A program made the translations under genes and the position numbers. This document shows, piece by piece, positions 17,362 to 25,557 of a stretch of DNA of 64,000 bases (position 1 is its first letter; each line of letters opens with the position of its first letter). Source of the stretch: an uncultured Prochlorococcus sp. (lineage in GTDB: Bacteria; Cyanobacteriota; Cyanobacteriia; PCC-6307; Cyanobiaceae); contig CACBBI010000002.1 in assembly GCA_902537445.1 (NCBI GenBank), forward strand, positions 26,765-90,764, read 5' to 3'. The notes under the pieces were generated by a model. That model was not told where the DNA came from, did no database searches, and worked only from the letters and a program-made list of their open reading frames with translations.

Positions 17362-17398
17362 TATACACAAAGATAGTATCCTTGACTAACTGTGTATA
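17362..17398. promoter_or_regulatory. Inverted repeat TATACACA-N21-TGTGTATA, likely operator/promoter
   Basis: Two exact 8-bp complementary arms (17362-17369 and 17391-17398) lie between the divergent small-protein gene and the ribbon-helix-helix gene. The right arm overlaps a -10-like TATACT at 17395-17400, about 30 bp before the ATG at 17429. Spaced symmetric arms next to a small DNA-binding gene suggest autoregulation. The centres of the arms are 29 bp apart, about three helical turns. Confidence 0.45.
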
Positions 17399-17428
17399 CT
17401 AATAAGTAACAGTTATCAACTTTGACTC

Positions 17429-17731
17429 ATGGCTACCCGCCAAAACTCAACTAATGGGAAGCCTAAATCCCCCAGAATTCAGGTAGTTCTTCCAGAATTA
17501 ATATGTGAGCAATTAACTATTTTGGCCGATAATGAATCTAGGACAGTAAGTAATATGGCAAAAGTGTTAATACAAGAGGGTATAAAAAAATATTTCGAAA
17601 AAGAAAGTAAATCACCTGTTTCAGAAAATAATTTAAATACTGATAAATTTAGAGATGAACTTGAAAAACAAAGCGTCAGAAGATTAAAAAGAGCTCCTCA
17701 AAGGATTAGATACTATAAAAAATCTGATTAA
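17429..17731 (+). CDS. Ribbon-helix-helix (CopG/Arc-like) DNA-binding protein
   Basis: The 100-residue protein has a basic, disordered N terminus followed by a beta strand (PRIQVVLPELICEQL) and two helices (ILADNESRTVSNMAKVLIQEGIKKYFEK), the layout of a CopG/MetJ/Arc ribbon-helix-helix dimer. The C-terminal tail is strongly basic (RRLKRAPQRIRYYKK). No toxin gene is adjacent, so it is more likely a regulator than an antitoxin. The intergenic region with the divergent neighbour holds a spaced inverted repeat that could be its operator. The fold is supported; the regulon is unknown. Confidence 0.7.
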   Translation: MATRQNSTNGKPKSPRIQVVLPELICEQLTILADNESRTVSNMAKVLIQEGIKKYFEKESKSPVSENNLNTDKFRDELEKQSVRRLKRAPQRIRYYKKSD

Positions 17732-17737
17732 AAATAA

Positions 17738-18442
17738 TTAATTTTGAGGCAATTTCTGTAAATCTACAGTTTTACCCATGACTACCAAAATATTTCCTCT
17801 TTCCAAAATATATTTTGCTGGAGGATTAACTGTTAACTCTTCAGCAGGCCCAGCAGCAAGAACATTTACTAAATAATTTTTCCTCAAATTTAAATCTCTT
17901 AAAGATCTTCCAATAAATTCCTCTGGAACAGTTATTTCATCTATACCAGTTTGATTATCTAGTTCCAATCTTTCGATTAGGTTTGGTCTTACTAATTCTA
18001 AACCTAATCTTTCTCCTTGCATCCTAGATGGGAAAACAACTTTATCTGCACCTACTCTTTTTAACATTTTTTCGTGCAAGTCACTGGTAGCTCTTGCTAT
18101 TACTCTTTTCACTTTGCTACCTTCACTATCCTTAGCAATAAGAGTTGTAGTTATACTTGCTTCAATAGGTTCACTAATACCCACTACAACAGTATTCATT
18201 TCAAGAATTCCCGATTCCTTCATAGACTCTTCATCAGTACAATCTACAACTCTTGCTTCTATGGAAGGTTCTAATTGCCTTAAATCATCAATAGCTTTTT
18301 CCGAATAATCTGCAGCCAAAACATCAGCACCATTACTAATAAGTTCTCTGCAAACTGCGGTTCCAAATCTTCCAACGCCGACAACTGCAAAAGTAAGTGC
18401 TTCATTTTCTTTCTTTTGAGACCACTGCCACCAATCAGCCAT
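17738..18442 (-). CDS. TrkA/KtrA-type potassium uptake regulatory subunit
   Basis: The 234-residue protein has an N-terminal Rossmann RCK domain (AVVGVGRFGTAVCRELISNGADVLAAD, then ARVVDCTDEESM and TVVVGI) that binds NAD(H) or ATP. A C-terminal TrkA-C domain follows (EITVPEEFIGRSLRDLNLRKNYLVNVLAAG...NILVVMGKTVDL). It is the cytosolic gating partner of a Trk/Ktr channel, and the channel gene lies 18 bp upstream on the same strand. The length fits KtrA (about 220 residues) better than two-domain TrkA (about 450). The gene name depends on which system this is. Confidence 0.88.
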   Translation of the reverse strand: MADWWQWSQKKENEALTFAVVGVGRFGTAVCRELISNGADVLAADYSEKAIDDLRQLEPSIEARVVDCTDEESMKESGILEMNTVVVGISEPIEASITTTLIAKDSEGSKVKRVIARATSDLHEKMLKRVGADKVVFPSRMQGERLGLELVRPNLIERLELDNQTGIDEITVPEEFIGRSLRDLNLRKNYLVNVLAAGPAEELTVNPPAKYILERGNILVVMGKTVDLQKLPQN

Positions 18443-18460
18443 AATAAAACTTAGTCAATT

Positions 18461-19864
18461 CTAAACATATAGATCAGCCCTAGGATAGCCAATTCTCTTT
18501 TGTCTATCTATTCTACTTTTATAAAGAGCCTGCCAAAGTGCACTTAAAAGCAAAAGGATCCCAAGTCTACCCACAAACATACCCACAATAATAATAAATT
18601 GACCAAAATGATTTAATTTTGCGGTTAAACCAATATCAAAACCAACCGTTGCAAATGCAGATATGCAAGTGAACAGAATTTCTAAGAATGTGAATGATTC
18701 TTTTTTTACAAAAGTATTAGTTGTACTAAGCAACATTGCCATTAAAAGAACAAAAAGCAAAGATCCAACTGTGATTCCAACTGCCTTTAAAATTACTTTA
18801 TCTGAAATTAATCTATTGCTAATAATTACATCTTTCTGACCTCTTAAAGTTGATCTAGTTGCTGCCATTAAAGCAATAAATGTAGTTGTTTTTATGCCTC
18901 CACCAGTACCTCCTGTACTTGCTCCAATAAACATAAGCGTCATTAATAATAATAGGCCCGTATCTGAGATAGAGTTCAAAGAAATCGGAAAATTTGTAAA
19001 GCCTGCAGTTCTTGCACTAACTGTTTCGAAGATAGATGACATTAACCGTTCAAACAAATTTAAATCATTAAAAAATTGACTATTTAGCAATGATTCAGTG
19101 ATAAAGAATCCTAATGATCCGAACAATATTAGAGACAAACTTGTCCTAATAACTAGTCTGGAATGGAGGCTTAATTTCTTATAAGAAAGATTTTTTTTAT
19201 GACTCCAAATATCATCAATAACCCGCCAGCCCAATCCACCCATAACAATGAGAAAAACAAAAACACTATTCACCAAATAATTTGTTCTATAGTCTTGAAG
19301 ACTATTTGACATTAACGAAAATCCTGCATTGTTATATGCAGAAATGCTGTGAAAAATCGAGGACCATAGCCTTTCCCAATTATTTTGAATGTCTACAAAT
19401 CCAAAAGAATATAAGACAATTGCGCCCAAGGATATGATACTAATCGCAGTAATAGCAATGCTTTGAAAAGTTCGACCAATTCCTCCAACTCCAAATTCAT
19501 CTAAAGTCTTTCCTTTGTCTAATCTAGTTCTTAGCTTTGTCCCCTTTACAACAAACCCTTGTAAAAATGTTGTAATGGCCATTAATCCTAGTCCACCTGA
19601 TAAAAGCATAAAAGCTAAGAAAACTTGGCCAAAGAAATTTAAATCAACACCAATATCTATTATGGTTAAGCCAGTAACGGTTATTGCAGAAGTAGATGTA
19701 AAAAATGCTTCCCACAAACCAACCTTTGAAGATGAACATAATGGAGAGCTCAAAATTAAAGTTCCGAGGCAAATAATAAACAAGCCTGTAACAATAGTAA
19801 ATTGAGGTACAGATAGCTTTTTGTAAGCATCTTTTAACTTATAAACCTTACTTGTGAATTTCAC
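18461..19864 (-). CDS. TrkH/KtrB-type potassium transporter membrane subunit
   Basis: The 467-residue integral membrane protein shows the four selectivity-filter repeats of the Trk/Ktr/HKT superfamily, each with its key glycine: TSAITVTGLTI, SAYNNAGFSLM, SARTAGFTNF and SAFATVGFDIG. All four filter positions are Gly, which favours K+ conduction. About eight to ten membrane helices are visible. It sits between the SLC13 permease (4 bp upstream) and the RCK subunit (18 bp downstream), clearly one operon. Ktr systems in cyanobacteria are Na+-dependent K+ transporters for osmotic adaptation. Confidence 0.9.
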   Translation of the reverse strand: MKFTSKVYKLKDAYKKLSVPQFTIVTGLFIICLGTLILSSPLCSSSKVGLWEAFFTSTSAITVTGLTIIDIGVDLNFFGQVFLAFMLLSGGLGLMAITTFLQGFVVKGTKLRTRLDKGKTLDEFGVGGIGRTFQSIAITAISIISLGAIVLYSFGFVDIQNNWERLWSSIFHSISAYNNAGFSLMSNSLQDYRTNYLVNSVFVFLIVMGGLGWRVIDDIWSHKKNLSYKKLSLHSRLVIRTSLSLILFGSLGFFITESLLNSQFFNDLNLFERLMSSIFETVSARTAGFTNFPISLNSISDTGLLLLMTLMFIGASTGGTGGGIKTTTFIALMAATRSTLRGQKDVIISNRLISDKVILKAVGITVGSLLFVLLMAMLLSTTNTFVKKESFTFLEILFTCISAFATVGFDIGLTAKLNHFGQFIIIVGMFVGRLGILLLLSALWQALYKSRIDRQKRIGYPRADLYV

Positions 19865-19868
19865 GATA

Positions 19869-21677
19869 TTACCCGTAATTTAAAATTATCAATGCTGGCA
19901 CAGTAAATGACATTATAAGTGTTAATCCAGCTCCGTATTTTGCGATATCAAAAAATCTATATCTTCCAGGACCATAAACCATTAAATTTGTTTGATAACC
20001 CATTGGAGTCAAGAAAGATTGACTTGCACCGAATAAAACAAGCATTATTAAAGCGCTTGGTGAAATTTCTAAAACATTTGAGAATTCAATAGCAACAGGC
20101 AAAATCAAAGCAACCGAAGCGGCATTACTTATAAATTGCGTAAGAATAACTGTAGATACAAAAATTATGACTAATGCAAAATAAAGAGGCATTCCGTTAA
20201 GGGCAAAGTTTAGATTAACTGCAATTACATCTGCTAATCCAGTTATCTGCATAGCTACACTAAAACACGATAGGGATCCCAGCAATAAAATGACGTCTAA
20301 CCTAATTGATTTTTGTATCTCTGCAGGTCTTAAACATCCACAAGCAACCATTGCAATCACTGCCAAAAGAACCGAACCTACTAATGGAATATTAGAAACC
20401 GAAGGCAAAACTACCATTCCTATTGCAATTGCAATCGATATAGGTTTTTTTATCAAAAAAGGTAAGTCATCTTCGAATTGATCTAAAATAAGCAAATCAT
20501 TACTAGCTTGCAAACCTCTTATTGAATCTAGCGGTGCTTGCAATAATAAAACATCTCCAGCCCTTAAAACAGCTTGACCTAATCTCTCCTGAACAGTTTG
20601 TTGACCTCTTCTTAATGCTAAAACTGTTGCATTATGACGCTGCCTAAATCTTAATTCTCTCAAACTTGCACCGGCTAAAGTTGAACCAGCTGGTAATAAG
20701 GCTTCAAAGGTCTTTGTACCTTCATCATCTGAGAAAACATTAGCCCCATCGAAAGATGTTTTGTTTTCTCCTAACAGAATAGTATGTTCCTGCTGCAGCC
20801 TAAATAAGTCTGCCCTTGTAACGCGGATTATTAATCTATCATCTGGTTCAATCTTTCTATCAGCCAAAGGAGGAAGAATAACTTTTCCATTTCGTTGCAA
20901 TTCCAGAACATCAACGTCAAATCGTCTTTGCAATCTACTATTTCTGACAGATTGTCCAACTAATTCTGAAGTAGAGGGAATAGTAACTTCGGTAAAATAT
21001 ATATTCATATCACCATTTTTAATAAACTCCTTATCTCTCCCTCTATCTGGCAAAAGCATGTCAGAAACTAGAATCATATAGGTTGTACCTATAAGCCACA
21101 CAGGAATTCCTATTGAAGTCAAGCTAAATAATTCCAAACCTCCATAACCTAATTGTTGACTAATATCACTTACAAGAAGATTTACTGAGCTACCTAATAA
21201 TGTCAGAGTTCCACCGAGTAAAGTAGCAAAAGAAAGAGGTAGTAAAACTTTTGATGGTGATATATTTCTTCGCTCGCACCAACTCTCAATTAAAGGTAAC
21301 AACGATGCTACTACTGGAGTATTAGGTACAATTCCAGATATTGGAGCAATCAAAAAAGCTATTAAAGAAATTAATTTCCTTGGAGTTCGAATACTTTCAG
21401 AAGAAATCAATTCTCTTACTCTGTCTAAGGCACCACTTTTAAATAATGCTGAGGAAACTGCAAATAAACCCATAAGGGTTATTAAAGAGGGGCTACCAAA
21501 TCCAGCTAAAGCTTTTTCAGGAGAAAGAACCCCAGTAGATATAAATATTCCTACACATAACAAACCAGTCAATTCTGGTGCAATAGTATTTCTAATAAAC
21601 AAAATTATTGACATTATTAAAACAACTACCGTTATAAACGCATCAAAATTATTACTAACTACTGCAATTAAATTCAT
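19869..21677 (-). CDS. SLC13/DASS-family permease with two TrkA-C domains
   Basis: The 602-residue protein has N- and C-terminal blocks of membrane helices flanking a cytosolic insert with two TrkA-C (RCK_C) domains (FTEVTIPSTSELVGQSVRNSRLQRRFDVDVLELQRNG... and ALLPAGSTLAGASLRELRFRQRHNATVLALRRG). Landmarks such as SGIVPNTPVVASLLPLIESW, LLGSSVNLLVSD and a late ISNAASVALILPVAIEF are typical of the divalent anion:Na+ symporter/ArsB superfamily. Related cyanobacterial proteins have been linked to sulfate uptake; the substrate here is not determined. It is the first gene of the operon with the K+ transporter, 4 bp apart. Confidence 0.87.
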   Translation of the reverse strand: MNLIAVVSNNFDAFITVVVLIMSIILFIRNTIAPELTGLLCVGIFISTGVLSPEKALAGFGSPSLITLMGLFAVSSALFKSGALDRVRELISSESIRTPRKLISLIAFLIAPISGIVPNTPVVASLLPLIESWCERRNISPSKVLLPLSFATLLGGTLTLLGSSVNLLVSDISQQLGYGGLELFSLTSIGIPVWLIGTTYMILVSDMLLPDRGRDKEFIKNGDMNIYFTEVTIPSTSELVGQSVRNSRLQRRFDVDVLELQRNGKVILPPLADRKIEPDDRLIIRVTRADLFRLQQEHTILLGENKTSFDGANVFSDDEGTKTFEALLPAGSTLAGASLRELRFRQRHNATVLALRRGQQTVQERLGQAVLRAGDVLLLQAPLDSIRGLQASNDLLILDQFEDDLPFLIKKPISIAIAIGMVVLPSVSNIPLVGSVLLAVIAMVACGCLRPAEIQKSIRLDVILLLGSLSCFSVAMQITGLADVIAVNLNFALNGMPLYFALVIIFVSTVILTQFISNAASVALILPVAIEFSNVLEISPSALIMLVLFGASQSFLTPMGYQTNLMVYGPGRYRFFDIAKYGAGLTLIMSFTVPALIILNYG

Positions 21678-21726
21678 ACAAAACTTATTTAACTCAATAT
21701 ACCCAAAAACAATATTTCAAAAAAGT

Positions 21727-22920
21727 TTAATTCGAATAATCTTTTTTAAGAAACTTTTTAAAAATAGATTTTTTTTGGAATATCCATGAAGATGCAGATT
21801 TTAAGCTTTCTGTAATATCAGGCAACTTGGAAGCATATATCAGTCTTCTTGCCTCAAAAGCCAATTTCCCAGATAAAGTAACCCCAAGCCCAGAAATTGA
21901 AGCTTCGCCAATTCCTAAGCTAATCATTTCACCGTTGTCTTGAAATTGAAAGGGTAAAGGATCCTTTCCTTGAATTAAAAGTTCTAAATTATTAGCAAGA
22001 TGATTTCCTTCTTGCATAGCGACCTGAGCAGTTATCGGTAAATCCTCCATTCCTTCAATAACTGAAATATCACCAATAGCAAAACAGTTTTTATGGTTTT
22101 CTATTTGCAAATTATTATTAACTAAAATTCGTCCAAATTTTTTTGTTATTTGATCAGTTTCTAAGTAAGGCAAATTAGGTTTAACACCTGCTGTCCAAAT
22201 AACAATATCTTTATCAAAGGAAGTTATTCCATCCTCGCTAGAAATACTAATCTTAGTTTCTGAGACTTCTTTAACTGTGGAATTCAAAAGAATGTTGATT
22301 TTTCTTTTTTCTAATGCCTTCTCAGCTTGTTCTCTGTTAAAAATTTTGTTTTTATTTAAGATTTCGTTTGATTTATCTATTACATTAATTTCAAATTGGT
22401 CTGTAAATATATCTTTAATTTTGCATGCCAACTCGATGCCAGAGGGACCACCTCCAACTATGAATAACTTTTTATACAACGCAGCATCTTGTGATTTTTT
22501 TAAAAAAGAATTTAATTTATTTAAATCATGCACATCATTAAAAAAATAACAATTTTCATCTACACCTTTTATAAAAAAACTATTTGGAATAGATCCTGTA
22601 CAGATAACGAGATACTGATAACTTAATTTTAATTCGTCACTAAATTCAAGAATATTTTCTTTGAAGGAAATCTTGGTTAAACAATTTCTTAAAAAAGTTA
22701 TACCGGCATCAGAAAAAATATTTGCAAATTTTGGGGTGGCTTCCCAACTTCTTATTTCTTTACTTAAAACTTCGTACATTAAAGGTTTAAATATAAAATT
22801 AGTTGCAGAATCAACCACAAGAATCGGTAAAGAAGGATTAAGATTTTTTAAATTCAAAGCAAATGTCATACCTGCAAAACCTGCTCCAACTATTACTATT
22901 GGTTTTTGTATTGATTTCAT
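21727..22920 (-). CDS. ndb: Type II NAD(P)H dehydrogenase (NDH-2 family)
   Basis: The 397-residue FAD enzyme has two dinucleotide-binding motifs: IVGAGFAGMTFALNL at the N terminus for FAD and FIVGGGPSGIELACKI mid-protein for NAD(P)H. The VIWTAGVKPNL segment, the CFAIGDISVIEG FAD ribityl-binding motif and AQVAMQEGNHLANNL are typical of the NDH-2 family. These enzymes pass electrons from NAD(P)H to a quinone without pumping protons; one cyanobacterial member reduces demethylphylloquinone. The C terminus ends in a basic, aromatic segment suited to membrane association. The paralogue type is not settled. Confidence 0.85.
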   Translation of the reverse strand: MKSIQKPIVIVGAGFAGMTFALNLKNLNPSLPILVVDSATNFIFKPLMYEVLSKEIRSWEATPKFANIFSDAGITFLRNCLTKISFKENILEFSDELKLSYQYLVICTGSIPNSFFIKGVDENCYFFNDVHDLNKLNSFLKKSQDAALYKKLFIVGGGPSGIELACKIKDIFTDQFEINVIDKSNEILNKNKIFNREQAEKALEKRKINILLNSTVKEVSETKISISSEDGITSFDKDIVIWTAGVKPNLPYLETDQITKKFGRILVNNNLQIENHKNCFAIGDISVIEGMEDLPITAQVAMQEGNHLANNLELLIQGKDPLPFQFQDNGEMISLGIGEASISGLGVTLSGKLAFEARRLIYASKLPDITESLKSASSWIFQKKSIFKKFLKKDYSN

Positions 22921-23008
22921 TAGAGAAATATTGTTATGCGTAAATGTATTATTAAACTATACGAATAATTTTTAAATTGAGCGAAATAAAATTAAACTCA
23001 TAATCAAA

Positions 23009-23731
23009 ATGATTGAAAAAATCCACAAAGATATTCAAACTAACTTGAGAAAATATAATCAAGAGCTTGTAGATATGAAGCCTCAAGGAATGCTTACATG
23101 GGGTTATGAAAAGTTTGATAATCAATTTGCTATTACAACAAGTTTTGGTATACAGTCATCAGTCCTTTTAGATATGGTCAGTAAATTATCTCTACAAAAA
23201 AAAATCAAAATATTTTGGATAGATACAGGTTACCTTCCTCCAGAAACATACCATTACGCTGAAAAGCTTATTGATAATTTATCATTAGAAGTTGAAGTTC
23301 TTCAAAGTGAATTATCTCCAGCAAGAATGGAGGCCAAATACGGAAAACTTTGGGAAACAAAAAAAGAGAGTGATTTAGATAAGTATCATGAATTGAGAAA
23401 GATAAAACCCTTAGAAAATGGTCTAGAAAAATATAATATTTTCTGCTGGGCAAGCGGTGTTAGATCAAGTCAAACAGAAAATAGAAACAAAATGAAATTC
23501 ATAGACGTAATTCGTCAAAGACTCTCTTTAAGACCTTTATTAAATTGGACAAATAAAGATATTTTTTATTATATGGAAGAGAATAATTTACCTGCCCATC
23601 CACTTTTTATCAAAGGTTATTCTTCTGTAGGAGATTGGCATTCAAGCAGTCCCGATGGTATTGATACAAAAGGCAGAAATACAAGATTTGGGGGGATTAA
23701 ACAAGAATGTGGAATACATACTAATAATTAA
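23009..23731 (+). CDS. cysH: Phosphoadenylylsulfate (PAPS) reductase CysH
   Basis: The 240-residue protein reduces activated sulfate (PAPS) to sulfite using thioredoxin. Landmarks are FAITTSFGIQSSVLLDMV (PP-loop-like), KIFWIDTGYLPPETY, FCWASGVRSSQTENR, the RPLLNWTNKDIFYYM segment and the C-terminal catalytic cysteine in QECGIHTN. The paired cysteines that bind a 4Fe-4S cluster in APS-preferring reductases are absent, which points to PAPS as substrate. The start is ATG 23009. coaX follows by 15 bp on the same strand, so the two may be cotranscribed. Confidence 0.92.
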   Translation: MIEKIHKDIQTNLRKYNQELVDMKPQGMLTWGYEKFDNQFAITTSFGIQSSVLLDMVSKLSLQKKIKIFWIDTGYLPPETYHYAEKLIDNLSLEVEVLQSELSPARMEAKYGKLWETKKESDLDKYHELRKIKPLENGLEKYNIFCWASGVRSSQTENRNKMKFIDVIRQRLSLRPLLNWTNKDIFYYMEENNLPAHPLFIKGYSSVGDWHSSSPDGIDTKGRNTRFGGIKQECGIHTNN

Positions 23732-23746
23732 ATTGATCATAGAACA

Positions 23747-24442
23747 ATGGTCTTAGATATAAATTTTCTATTAGTAGGCAATAGTAGGCTTCATTGGGCT
23801 CAATATTCTAAAAATCAATCTAAATTCTTCCATACCAAAAAAGAGCAAAAAGTTCCCGAAAATATAGATCTTGATCAATTAATTTGGGCTTCTGTAGGAA
23901 AATTACCAAATTTTTTGCTAAAAAAAGAAAATGAAATAAAAACTAAAGATATCCAATTATCAAATCTTCCTGAATATTTTGGAGTTGATAGAGCTCTTGC
24001 CTGCATTGCCGCTTTAAAAATTATTGAAAACCCTTTCAAAAAAGATTTGCTAATTGCAGATTTTGGAACAATATTATCAATAACAAAATTGAATTCAAAT
24101 GGATCTATTATTGGAGGTCAACTTCTTCCAGGTTTTCTAACACAATTAAAATCAATGGAACAAAATACAAAAAATCTTAAAGTTCCCAAAAAATATGATA
24201 TTCCGATCAAAGATTTTTTAATTAATACAGAAGAAGCAATCTTAAAAGGAGTAATCAACTCTCTTACTGGCGTGATTAATAGTTTATTTAATCCCGAAAA
24301 GGATATTTTAATAATCTGTGGAGGAGACTCTCAATTACTCACAAAATCTCTAAAAACTAAAAAAGAAAAGATTATCAATGCTCCTAATTTAGTTATGGAG
24401 GGGATGATTATTCACCACCTGTCCATAAAAAATTTAGCTTAA
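23747..24442 (+). CDS. coaX: Type III pantothenate kinase (CoaX)
   Basis: The 231-residue protein has the ASKHA-fold features of type III pantothenate kinases: an N-terminal LLVGNSRLHWAQ (usual D-x-G-N-S/T-R phosphate loop, here with Val for the usual Asp), the FGVDRALACIAA motif, the IADFGTILSITKLNSNGSIIGGQLLPG core (D-x-G-T) and a late IICGGDS motif. It phosphorylates pantothenate in the first step of CoA synthesis; coaE for the last step lies elsewhere in this window. At 231 residues it is a little shorter than the usual 250-260. The 3' end overlaps the convergent peroxiredoxin gene by 9 bp. Confidence 0.85.
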   Translation: MVLDINFLLVGNSRLHWAQYSKNQSKFFHTKKEQKVPENIDLDQLIWASVGKLPNFLLKKENEIKTKDIQLSNLPEYFGVDRALACIAALKIIENPFKKDLLIADFGTILSITKLNSNGSIIGGQLLPGFLTQLKSMEQNTKNLKVPKKYDIPIKDFLINTEEAILKGVINSLTGVINSLFNPEKDILIICGGDSQLLTKSLKTKKEKIINAPNLVMEGMIIHHLSIKNLA

Positions 24443-24901
24443 CCCAAGGTCTGCAATTATATGATCAGCCATTATTGCTGCTTTTACCTTTAAGTAAATT
24501 TTTTCGATGTTACCTTCAGCATCAATTAAAAAAGTATTTCTCATCATTCCCATATATTCTTTTCCCATGAATTTTTTCAGTCCATAGCTATCGTAATCAG
24601 AAGAAACTTTGAAAGGTTCAGGATCAGTTAAAAGAATAAAAGGTAAATTAAATTTTTCTATAAACTTTTGATGAGAGGATGCATTATCTTTACTAATACC
24701 AAGCACAACAATATTATTATTTTGGAGTAAATCCCAATTCTCTTTAAAATTACATGCTTCTTTAGTACATCCTGGAGTATTATCTTTTGGATAAAAATAT
24801 AGTATTATTCTTTTACCTTTAAAATCACTAAGAGAAACTTCTTTCTCAAAAGAATCTTTTAATTTAAATTCTGGTGCTTTGTCGCCAACCTTAAGAGCCA
24901 T
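24434..24901 (-). CDS. bcp: Peroxiredoxin Q/BCP
   Basis: The ORF track includes 12 upstream residues, but MALKVGDKAPEFKLKDSF at 24901 is the natural start (155 residues). The thiol peroxidase motif YPKDNTPGCTKEACNF contains the peroxidatic cysteine and, five residues later, the resolving cysteine of the BCP/PrxQ type. FLIDAEGNIEKIYLKVKAAIMADHI follows. It reduces hydrogen peroxide and organic peroxides with thioredoxin, and in cyanobacteria protects the photosynthetic cell from oxidative stress. Its start shares a base with the divergent TTG of the phosphopantetheinyl transferase gene. Confidence 0.92.
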   Translation of the reverse strand: MALKVGDKAPEFKLKDSFEKEVSLSDFKGKRIILYFYPKDNTPGCTKEACNFKENWDLLQNNNIVVLGISKDNASSHQKFIEKFNLPFILLTDPEPFKVSSDYDSYGLKKFMGKEYMGMMRNTFLIDAEGNIEKIYLKVKAAIMADHIIADLGLS

Positions 24902-25557
24902 TGAAATTATTAAATGAGTATGAATATAAAATACCAAAAATTTGGTTTTATGAGATTAAAGGTGTGCAAGATGTCGCAACTATAGAAGAAATTAAAACTG
25001 CAAAAAACCTAACAAATTCAAGATCAAAGATTTTCTTAGAAACAAGAGCTTATTTGCGACAATCACTTTCAACACTTTTTGATTTAGACCCCCTAGAAAT
25101 TCCAATTAATGCTCAACCTGGAGAACCTCCAAGTTTACCCTCTGGCATGGGAAATATCAGTTTAAGTCATTGTAAAGATGCCATTACTATAGTCTGGCAC
25201 AAAGGCAAAATAGGGATTGATATTGAGAGAAGAGATAGAGATTTTAACCATGTAAAATTTGCAAAAAAATATTTTTTTCATACCAATAAATCAAACCATA
25301 ATAATTATTTAACAAAAAATATGATATTGAATCAATGGTGTGCTGTTGAAGCGGCTATAAAATGGGATCATGGAAAAATAGCTAAAGACATTAAATATTG
25401 GCAATTTTTTGAAAAGCCAAAAGAGTTAATTCATAATAAGAAAAATATACATTTAAATTATTCACAGATTAACTTCCATAATTGGACTATCGCTTTAGCC
25501 TACGAAGAAAAAACTTCTTTTAATCCTGAGATTATTTGTTGTTCGAAAAATTTTTAA
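24901..25557 (+). CDS. 4'-phosphopantetheinyl transferase (Sfp/HetI type)
   Basis: The 218-residue enzyme would transfer phosphopantetheine from CoA to carrier proteins. It shows the GIDIERRDR motif (Mg-binding Asp and Glu, equivalent to G-x-D-x-E), the earlier NISLSHCKDAITIVW segment and the later NQWCAVEAAIKW motif, in which the usual W-x-x-K-E-A is changed to C-x-V-E-A. The start is a TTG at 24901; an in-frame TAA at 24892 leaves no earlier choice. The PrxQ gene diverges from the same point, so both promoters must lie inside the neighbouring coding sequence. Cyanobacteria often have a single such enzyme for acyl carrier protein. Confidence 0.83.
   Translation: MKLLNEYEYKIPKIWFYEIKGVQDVATIEEIKTAKNLTNSRSKIFLETRAYLRQSLSTLFDLDPLEIPINAQPGEPPSLPSGMGNISLSHCKDAITIVWHKGKIGIDIERRDRDFNHVKFAKKYFFHTNKSNHNNYLTKNMILNQWCAVEAAIKWDHGKIAKDIKYWQFFEKPKELIHNKKNIHLNYSQINFHNWTIALAYEEKTSFNPEIICCSKNF

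Noticed and set aside
17312-17368. Upstream extension of the 131-residue ORF (MYIISKEIYVRIN...)
   Set aside because: It reads through the likely operator region and looks non-coding; the ATG at 17311 is preferred.
24892-24936. Extended start of the PrxQ gene (MVFYIHTHLIIS...)
   Set aside because: The family starts at MALKVGDKAPEF, and the extra residues come from the divergent gene's coding region.
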